From: an uncultured bacterium
GTDB lineage: Bacteria; Patescibacteriota; Minisyncoccia; Phycocordibacterales; UBA9973
Assembly (NCBI GenBank): GCA_903821415.1
Contig: CAIJLF010000064.1
Location: forward strand, 1 to 19,698
Direction: 5' to 3'
DNA length: 19,698 nucleotides
In this document: positions 14,146 to 19,698 of the stretch, in pieces
Position numbering within the stretch: position 1 is the first letter of the stretch
Layout of the letters: each line of letters begins with the position of its first letter
The notes under the pieces: model-generated
Databases searched by the model: none
The model's input: only the letters and a program-made list of their open reading frames with translations
Told to the model about the DNA's origin: nothing
Made by a program: the position numbers and the translations under genes

Positions 14146-16137
14146 TTAAATACTCAATAATACTGGTATTACCAAAGGCCTCTTTGCTGTCTTCTGAAAG
14201 AGAAACTTAGAGATATTGTCACCTAGATTTGTTTTGATGTTATCAAAATTAATAGGATTCATACCTGCAGTTCCGTCTTCTATCGTTTTCTTTATTATTA
14301 TTCTTACTTGGTGGAGTAATTCTTGATTCTCTTTTAGATATATAAATCCTCTGGAGATAATATCTGGAGATTTGCGAAGTTTACCAGTTTGAGAGTCTAT
14401 GGTAGCGATAAGTACAAACATCCCATCTTGAGCAAGCATAACTCGGTCACGGATAACTACGTCTTGTTCATCCCCAATAGAGAAGCCATCTACCATCATT
14501 GCACCTGAAGGTGCCTTCTCTTTACGTAGAATCATTTTAGAACCATTATCAACAATTTCTATAATAGATCCATTGTCTGGGACTATTATGTTATCCATAG
14601 ACATTCCGAGAGACATAGCTATTTCTCTATGCTTGACTAGCATCGAATGCCATCCATGAATAGGTATGAAGAACTTTGGGTGGGTTTTCCTATGTAGCCA
14701 TTTGATATCTTCTTGATTACCGTGACCTGTAGCGTGAATATATTCTTCACTTGTTCTATAACTTATTAGTCTTACTCCATGACGAGTTAGATTGTCTTTT
14801 AAGTGTTGAACTGCTATTTCATTTCCTGGGACAATAGAAGAAGAGAGGATGATAGTATCTCCTTGCTTTATAGTAAACTTCTTGTGAGTTTTATTGGCAG
14901 CACGTCCAAGAGCTGCAAATTCTTCACCTTGAGCTCCTGTCATCATTATGAGTATTTTATTCGGAGGGTAATTATCAATATCTTCGATATTTATAATAGT
15001 GCCTTTTTTGGGTGTGAAGATACCTGCTTGTTCACAAACTTCCATATTAGTCTTTAAAGATCTACCATCGAGGATGACTTTCTTTCCGAGAGACTCTGCA
15101 ATCTCAACTATCTTCATCAGACGTGTAATAGAAGAGGCAAAAGCTGAAATAATTATACGTCCTGTTCCTTGTCTTATAACTTTATCTAATCCTTCGTGAA
15201 CTCTAGATTCGGGGAGTGAGAATCCTTCATTTTCAATGTTTGTTGAGTCAGTGAGGAGAAGTAAAACTTTCTCTTTGTCAAAAAAGGCATATTCTTTTTC
15301 TTCTTCATCACTTACTATTCCGTCCACCTGATCAAGCTTGTAGTCTCCAGGTGTTACTATTGATCCATAAGGAGTCTCTATAACTATACCCATAGAGTCA
15401 GGCATCGTATGCGTAACTCCAAAGAATCTGACACGGATGTTACCTGCATATATAACTGAATCTTTTTCTACTATATTTGCATTAAGAGCAGGCAAGTGAG
15501 AGAATTCTTCTTGTCGTTTTTTCATCACTAAGATAGAAAGATTCCTAGAATATAGAGGAGGATTGCCTATACGGCTCATAACAAGGGGAATACCTCCTAT
15601 ATGGTCTAGGTGGCCGTGAGTGACGAGCATTGCTCTTATTTTATCCTTACGCTCTTCAAGGTAGGTTGTATTAGGTATTATGTAATCGATACCTGGGGTA
15701 TCTTCTGTTTTAAATTGCATACCTGCATCTATAACTATGATATCATCACCTATTTCAATAGCGGTCATATTCTTACCTATTTCCTCTACTCCTCCTAAGG
15801 GGATTATTCGAATAACTCCAGGTAGTGGTGGGGGAATAAGAGTTGTCTTGTTCTTCCTTACTATTACGTTATTCTCCTTTGGTGGGACAGGGGATTTAAT
15901 ATGAGCTCTTCTTCCTCCCTTATTATTACCATATTGATAACTACCTCTACTGGTTTTATTAGCAGAGTTATCTGTTGCACTTTTTATTGGTCCTCTTTGG
16001 TCTGGATTCGTATTATTAGTTATACCTATTTTTGATATGTCAGGCTTGTGGAGGACTCTTATGTTATTATTTTTACGAAATGGGAAATTATTATTTCTAT
16101 TTCTTGGATCTCTTTCTATTTTTGGTTTTTCGTTCAT
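14146..16137 (-). CDS. rnj: Ribonuclease J
   Basis: A metallo-beta-lactamase/beta-CASP ribonuclease for mRNA decay and rRNA maturation, acting as endonuclease and 5'-3' exonuclease in relatives. Of its 663 residues, the first 106 or so are a basic, Asn/Arg/Pro-rich and probably disordered extension. The catalytic core starts at about 107 (GVIRIIPLGGVEEIGKNM). The zinc motif is HGHLDH (174-179), with further ligands in THTMPDSMG and TPGDYKLD. The beta-CASP segment includes IISAFASSITR and MMTGAQGEE, and HATGHGNQ and IPIHGWHSML follow. It ends KRPLVIPVLLSI, like full-length relatives, so the C-terminal domain is present. Position 30 bases after the oligopeptide-binding gene suggests cotranscription. 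Confidence 0.95.
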   Translation of the reverse strand: MNEKPKIERDPRNRNNNFPFRKNNNIRVLHKPDISKIGITNNTNPDQRGPIKSATDNSANKTSRGSYQYGNNKGGRRAHIKSPVPPKENNVIVRKNKTTLIPPPLPGVIRIIPLGGVEEIGKNMTAIEIGDDIIVIDAGMQFKTEDTPGIDYIIPNTTYLEERKDKIRAMLVTHGHLDHIGGIPLVMSRIGNPPLYSRNLSILVMKKRQEEFSHLPALNANIVEKDSVIYAGNIRVRFFGVTHTMPDSMGIVIETPYGSIVTPGDYKLDQVDGIVSDEEEKEYAFFDKEKVLLLLTDSTNIENEGFSLPESRVHEGLDKVIRQGTGRIIISAFASSITRLMKIVEIAESLGKKVILDGRSLKTNMEVCEQAGIFTPKKGTIINIEDIDNYPPNKILIMMTGAQGEEFAALGRAANKTHKKFTIKQGDTIILSSSIVPGNEIAVQHLKDNLTRHGVRLISYRTSEEYIHATGHGNQEDIKWLHRKTHPKFFIPIHGWHSMLVKHREIAMSLGMSMDNIIVPDNGSIIEIVDNGSKMILRKEKAPSGAMMVDGFSIGDEQDVVIRDRVMLAQDGMFVLIATIDSQTGKLRKSPDIISRGFIYLKENQELLHQVRIIIKKTIEDGTAGMNPINFDNIKTNLGDNISKFLFQKTAKRPLVIPVLLSI

Positions 16138-16167
16138 ATTTTATTATTTTTTCGCTTTCGGCGATTT

Positions 16168-17964
16168 TTACTTGTTACTAAAGATTTTCCATACGTGATC
16201 TTTGTTTGCGTACCATGTATAAATAGACGCAAATCTATCCGAAGGATTTATTAATGTATTTAAATTTATATTATTAAGCTCATTTGATGTCACATATAAA
16301 TACTTAGGTGAATATATTAATAAAGAAGGAAGGTCTTTATTGAATTCCCCGACGAAATCTTTATATTTACTTATTCTATCTTCTACGTTTATTGTTTTTT
16401 GTGCATCGTCTAATACTTTATCAACTTTTGGATTATTATACATTGAGATATTTAACCCAGGGTCCTTAGTCTGAGAAGAATGCCAGAATGAGTATAGATC
16501 AGATTCGTGATTTATTATCTGACCGAAGAATAGTGCCTCATACTCACGATTTCTTATCACTTGATTAAGTGGTCCCATCTCGTAAACTTTTTCAATATTT
16601 ACTTTCGCTCCTATTTTCTCTAGTTGATCTTTTATTACTAGGGTAGCACCTCTTAGCTCGGGAGTATCTCCTGTGGTCAAGGAAAATTCTAACTTGGTCA
16701 CTGTTCCACCAGCAACTTTGACTTTGGTAGTGATTGTCTTTTTACCTACTTTTTTTGTTTTAGTAACTGTGGTAGTTCCTCCTTTTACTCTTACTCCGTC
16801 AATTCCTAGTATCCACCCACTTTTCTCCAGTAATTCATTTGCTTTATCGATGCTAAAAGTAGAATCATTAATCTCATTCTTTAAAATTGTACCTGGTATA
16901 GGACTCTCTACAACGGTTCCATATCCATAAAGTACTTTATCTATTATTTCTTGCTTATTTAATGCGTAATTAAAAGCTTTTACTACATTTGAATCAGCAA
17001 ATATCTTATTGTTTGAGCTGTTGTAAAACATACCAAATATTCTAGGTAAAGTTGTCGTATGAATATTAAAATTTTTATTTACAAAATTTGATGCGTTGAT
17101 GGCACTTATATTGCCTGCTTGGTCGATAGAATGCGATAATAATTCTTTAATTAAATCCTTTTCATTAGAAAATGATCTGATCGTAACGTTCTTAATATTT
17201 GGACTACCTAAAGTAAAATCAGAAAAGCTTTTGAGTATATATTCCTGAGGAATACCATCTTTATTCTTTGTCACTGATTTTATTTTATACGGACCTGAAC
17301 CGATAGCTTTAATGTTGTAAGGCGATATACTGAATTCAGTATCTTTAACATCTTTCCATATATGCGAAGGCAAGATACCTATCGTCGTATTGTCCATAAA
17401 TGATATATAAGATTTATTTAAAGTGAAAACGACAGTGTAGTCATCCTTTTTAGTAGCAGTTACGACATTCCATCCCATCCTAGGGCTTTTAATAAGAGGA
17501 TCTTTTATCTTGTCTATTGTGAAGATGACATCATCAGCAGTAACAGGATACCCATCCTGAAACTTTGAACCCTTTTTTAATATAAAAGTATAAATCAAAC
17601 CATCAGGGCTTACGGTATAAGACTCTGCTAAGTCAGGTGTAAAGGTACCGTCTGTCTGCCTACGCATTAGTCCACTATAAACCAAAGAAGCTAAATCTTT
17701 ATCTGCATCAGAGAGAGCTAAAACTGGGTTAACCAATGTAGGCATCCCTATAATACCTTCAGTTATAGAACCTCCTCTTGTAGGAACATCAACTAGAAGT
17801 TTGTTGTTTAGTAGATTCAAAATTATAAGCATTGATATAAGAGCAACAGTAGTCGTAGATACGAATATATAGAATTCTTTTTTAGAGAATGATGCTAGTG
17901 CATTTATAAGTTCTTGCTTTTTAGGAATTTGAAACTCTTTTATAAAGGATATGAATTTATACAT
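16168..17964 (-). CDS. Membrane-anchored family 5 (oligopeptide-binding-like) substrate-binding protein
   Basis: A 598-residue protein of the SBP family 5 (OppA/DppA-like). Core features are YSGLMRRQTDGTFTPDLAESYTVSPDGLIYTFILKKGSKFQDG, AIGSGPYKI, and VKAFNYALNKQEIIDKVLYGYG. Instead of a lipoprotein cysteine it has one hydrophobic segment at about residues 31-53, so it is predicted to be anchored facing outward. A Thr/Lys-rich hairpin-like insert occurs near residues 395-425 (KGGTTTVTKTKKVGKK). No permease or ATPase genes accompany it in the window. I chose the ATG at 17964: a TTG at 17976 is in frame, but lies in a small hairpin (17970-17974 with 17981-17985). Sandwiched between secG and RNase J. 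Its ligand is unknown. Confidence 0.87.
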   Translation of the reverse strand: MYKFISFIKEFQIPKKQELINALASFSKKEFYIFVSTTTVALISMLIILNLLNNKLLVDVPTRGGSITEGIIGMPTLVNPVLALSDADKDLASLVYSGLMRRQTDGTFTPDLAESYTVSPDGLIYTFILKKGSKFQDGYPVTADDVIFTIDKIKDPLIKSPRMGWNVVTATKKDDYTVVFTLNKSYISFMDNTTIGILPSHIWKDVKDTEFSISPYNIKAIGSGPYKIKSVTKNKDGIPQEYILKSFSDFTLGSPNIKNVTIRSFSNEKDLIKELLSHSIDQAGNISAINASNFVNKNFNIHTTTLPRIFGMFYNSSNNKIFADSNVVKAFNYALNKQEIIDKVLYGYGTVVESPIPGTILKNEINDSTFSIDKANELLEKSGWILGIDGVRVKGGTTTVTKTKKVGKKTITTKVKVAGGTVTKLEFSLTTGDTPELRGATLVIKDQLEKIGAKVNIEKVYEMGPLNQVIRNREYEALFFGQIINHESDLYSFWHSSQTKDPGLNISMYNNPKVDKVLDDAQKTINVEDRISKYKDFVGEFNKDLPSLLIYSPKYLYVTSNELNNINLNTLINPSDRFASIYTWYANKDHVWKIFSNK

Positions 17965-18021
17965 AAGGGCACTCAAGATAGAGTGAAGTTAATCTTTATT
18001 AGTTAATATTGTAGATTAAAA

Positions 18022-18255
18022 CTACTTAACGAATATTGCGATAAGAGATGAGGCAGTTAGAAGAATAGCTATAACTATACTTGTTATAAATATAAACTTT
18101 TCGAAACCACGACGTGTATGGTAAAGACCACCAGCGTCTCCTCCTCCGAGTACTCCTCCTACACCTGCATCTGATTGCTGAAGCAAAATAGCTACAATTA
18201 GGATGATAGATAGTGTTATTTGTATGTAAGGCAATATATTAGCAATAATCGTCAT
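18022..18255 (-). CDS. secG: Preprotein translocase subunit SecG
   Basis: SecG is the small auxiliary subunit of the SecYEG channel that aids SecA-driven export. The 77-residue protein has two membrane helices (about 5-26 and 52-75) and the conserved connecting segment LLQQSDAGVGGVLGG (24-38) with a following GG-LYHTRRG, matching the family's Gln/Gly-rich loop. Length is normal. It is preceded by a recognisable promoter and followed after 57 bases by the substrate-binding protein. Its export role suits a genome that secretes the large wall-binding proteins encoded upstream, although all bacteria need it. The stop is TAG. Confidence 0.93.
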   Translation of the reverse strand: MTIIANILPYIQITLSIILIVAILLQQSDAGVGGVLGGGDAGGLYHTRRGFEKFIFITSIVIAILLTASSLIAIFVK

Positions 18256-18262
18256 AGGTTAT

Positions 18263-18291
18263 ATACTACTATAATTATCTAAATTTTGCAA
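18263..18291 (-). promoter_or_regulatory. Promoter of secG, nearly leaderless
   Basis: On the minus strand, TTGCAA (18286-18291) and TAGTAT (18263-18268) are 17 bases apart. Seven bases separate the -10 from the ATG at 18255, so transcription would begin at or just before the start codon. A 7-bp inverted repeat (ATAGGTT 18254-18260, AACCTAT 18290-18296) flanks the promoter. Confidence 0.5.
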
Positions 18292-18304
18292 CCTATAAAA
18301 TAGG

Positions 18305-19174
18305 CTATTCCTTGGGTTCTACGTGTATTAAAATATTAGAAATTTCAGGTAATTTTGCTTTGAGAATGTCCTTTAAGTCATGTGATATCGTGTGTCCATT
18401 TTTGACAGAAATCTCACCATCTACCGTTATATGTAGGTCTACATGGTATTTCATACCAGTTTTTCTTATAAGACATTTTTCAGTTTCAATCACTCCAGTA
18501 ACATTTTTTGATATTTCTCTTATTTGTAATATAAAATCATCATGGGTATGTTCATCCATCACTTCACCTAAAGCAGGCCTGAAAATAAGGTAACAGTTAT
18601 AAAGTATAAAAGCTGAGGCAAAAAGAGCAGCCCAATCGTCGGCAGACTCATATCCTTTACCTATAATTAGTGCTATTGAAATTCCTATAAATGCAGCGAC
18701 TGAAGTTATCGCATCACTTCTATGGTGCCAAGCATCTGCCTTTAAGGAAGAGCTTTTTGTTTCTTTACTTTTTTTAATTACTAGTCTGTATGAAATTTCT
18801 TTCCAAATAATTATGCCGGCAAGAATAATAAGGGTATAAGCACGAGGAAGCTCGTGTGGAGTGTGAATATTTATAATTGCTTGACGGGCTATGATAGAAG
18901 CGGAGATAACTAGGAATCCTACAACTGCGAAAGTAACTAGGGGCTCTATTCTCCCGTGGCCGTATGGATGATTCTTGTCTGCTGGTTTGCTTGAGTATTT
19001 AATACCAAAGAGGACTAGAGCTGAAGAGAAGATATCAGTTGTGGATTCTATCGCGTCTGCAATGAGGGCATATGAATTACCAAAATATCCTGCGGTCCAT
19101 TTTATCGTAGCTAGGAGAGCGTTGCTTATAATACTGAAGTATGTGGTTTTAAGGGCTATTTTTTCGTGGGACAT
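18305..19174 (-). CDS. Cation diffusion facilitator (CDF) family metal transporter
   Basis: A proton-driven efflux transporter for divalent metals such as Zn, Fe or Mn, in the cytoplasmic membrane. The 289-residue protein has about six helices in the first 205 residues and a cytosolic metallochaperone-like C-terminal domain (about 210-289). Likely transport-site residues are E43 and D47 in helix 2 (DAIESTTD) and H150 and D154 in helix 5 (WHHRSD). HPYGHGRIEP (69-78) is the family loop signature. An E in place of the common H or D at the first helix 2 ligand makes the metal uncertain. The start is the ATG at 19174. A longer frame from 19219 would overlap the recombinase and adds nonconserved residues. 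The stop is TAG. Confidence 0.9.
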   Translation of the reverse strand: MSHEKIALKTTYFSIISNALLATIKWTAGYFGNSYALIADAIESTTDIFSSALVLFGIKYSSKPADKNHPYGHGRIEPLVTFAVVGFLVISASIIARQAIINIHTPHELPRAYTLIILAGIIIWKEISYRLVIKKSKETKSSSLKADAWHHRSDAITSVAAFIGISIALIIGKGYESADDWAALFASAFILYNCYLIFRPALGEVMDEHTHDDFILQIREISKNVTGVIETEKCLIRKTGMKYHVDLHITVDGEISVKNGHTISHDLKDILKAKLPEISNILIHVEPKE

Positions 19175-19202
19175 AAATAAAATATGAGAGGAGTCTTGAA
19201 TC

Positions 19203-19698
19203 TTACAGATTCGGTACACCTTTCGTATTTTTATAAAATATTATTTTTATAAAAATATACTCAAGGTTTTCAAGCCTCTCACGCAAAGCATACCATGCTT
19301 TACTCTGGGCACAAAGAGAGACATCGGCAAAAATGGTCGGGTCAAAAGCGTATCGCGAAGCGATACGCGAACAGTCGGAAATCCGTCCGCCTTTGGCGGA
19401 CATGGCGAAATCCCACAAATCCCCCCAGCGTATGGAAACCATTTTGTCCTTGATTTCAGGGTTAGAGCCGATTTTCTGAAAAAACTTCTTCCATTCTAAA
19501 TGTGAGGAAGTTTTTTCTAAATCGGTGGCTTCTTTCAAGGACAAAATGAAACTCCGCAAAGGTTCGACCCAATTCTTTCTCTGTTGCCAAAAATTAGTCA
19601 AACTTTCCTCAAGCTTGATTTTTTGACGCATTAAAATATCTTTTCGTTCGAGATATACACCTTTTTCAATATCGCCATCAAGGTATATCGAGACGAGT
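19203..19698 (-). CDS. Serine recombinase, C-terminal part (runs off the window edge)
   Basis: An open frame enters from the right edge and ends at 19203. The first residues read SIYLDGDIEKGVYLERKD and then a charged helix, typical of the coiled-coil region after the zinc ribbon of large serine recombinases. The next part (LTNFWQQRKNWVEPLRSFILSLKEA, then LEWKKFFQKIGSNPEIKDKMVSIRWGDLWDFA) matches what I recall of Parcubacteria recombinase tails. The catalytic serine domain lies outside the window. After about residue 96 of the visible part the sequence looks non-conserved and is built over four short palindromes, so the true ancestral end may be earlier. It may have mediated integration of a mobile element, but no attachment site was identified. 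Confidence 0.7.
   Translation of the reverse strand, partial: LVSIYLDGDIEKGVYLERKDILMRQKIKLEESLTNFWQQRKNWVEPLRSFILSLKEATDLEKTSSHLEWKKFFQKIGSNPEIKDKMVSIRWGDLWDFAMSAKGGRISDCSRIASRYAFDPTIFADVSLCAQSKAWYALRERLENLEYIFIKIIFYKNTKGVPNL
19226..19257. repeat. AT-only inverted repeat at the recombinase 3' end
   Basis: TATTTTTATAAAA (19226-19238) is the exact reverse complement of 19245-19257, with a 6-base loop. It lies inside the last codons of the recombinase frame. No T-run follows on the minus strand, so an ordinary terminator is doubtful. Confidence 0.5.
19285..19401. repeat. Cluster of three short palindromes with 3-base loops in the recombinase tail
   Basis: AAAGCAT/ATGCTTT (19285-19301, loop ACC), GCGTATCGC/GCGATACGC (19348-19368, loop GAA) and GTCCGCC/GGCGGAC (19385-19401, loop TTT) lie within 117 bases. 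The latter two are GC-rich relative to the window. They resemble small dispersed palindromic elements that have lengthened the reading frame. Confidence 0.55.

Noticed and set aside
16144..16168. Small hairpin between the substrate-binding protein gene and rnj as a terminator
   Set aside because: TCGC/GCGA is only 4 bp, and on the minus strand it is followed by A residues, not T. It does not look like a terminator for that operon.
17965..17976. TTG start for the substrate-binding protein
   Set aside because: It adds four residues only and lies within a small hairpin. The ATG at 17964 is the simpler start.
19175..19219. Longer CDF protein starting at 19219
   Set aside because: The added residues are not family-like and would overlap the recombinase stop. 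The MSHEKIALKT start at 19174 matches CDF N-termini.

Overview
The window is AT-rich and densely coded, and it resembles a member of the Candidate Phyla Radiation (Patescibacteria, probably Parcubacteria-like). That placement is inferred from several things: compact housekeeping genes with almost no Shine-Dalgarno signals, a single-chain glycyl-tRNA synthetase, a short MetG without the C-terminal tRNA-binding domain, an rpsF-ssb-rpsR cluster without rplI beside it, secreted cysteine-rich peptidoglycan-binding proteins, and a serine-recombinase tail of the kind common in that group. No rRNA, tRNA or CRISPR array was seen. Standard stop codons (TAA, TAG) end the genes, so there is no sign of code change.

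Positions 1-7517 are plus-strand housekeeping genes. They are glyS, an M16 metallopeptidase, an AI-2E family membrane protein, metG, a TatD-family hydrolase, then rpsF, ssb and rpsR. Hairpin terminators follow glyS, tatD and rpsR. Several genes have a -10 element exactly 6 bases before the ATG, which predicts leaderless mRNAs.

Positions 7518-12262 are the accessory heart of the window. Two tandem paralogous genes encode large secreted proteins, each with a signal peptide, Ig-like beta-sandwich domains of Kre9/KNH type, short two-cysteine repeats and a C-terminal peptidoglycan-binding domain. The first also starts with a chagasin-like (I42) protease-inhibitor domain. The two share a nearly identical 5' leader that begins at the predicted transcription start. 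After the TAG stop of the second gene the same frame stays open for 189 more codons. That stretch encodes further copies of the same cysteine modules and an intact-looking cytochrome b5-like heme domain with HPGG, but has no start codon before that domain. This split gene is the most interesting object here. A strong bidirectional hairpin closes the locus.

Positions 12265-19698 are minus-strand genes, read from the right edge leftward: the 3' part of a serine recombinase, a cation diffusion facilitator, secG, a membrane-anchored oligopeptide-binding-like protein, RNase J, an MFS transporter and an RsuA/RluB-type pseudouridine synthase. The last five are tightly packed. Together they serve export, RNA turnover, transport and rRNA modification. 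The recombinase tail is riddled with small palindromes, and a similar palindrome interrupts tatD in frame.
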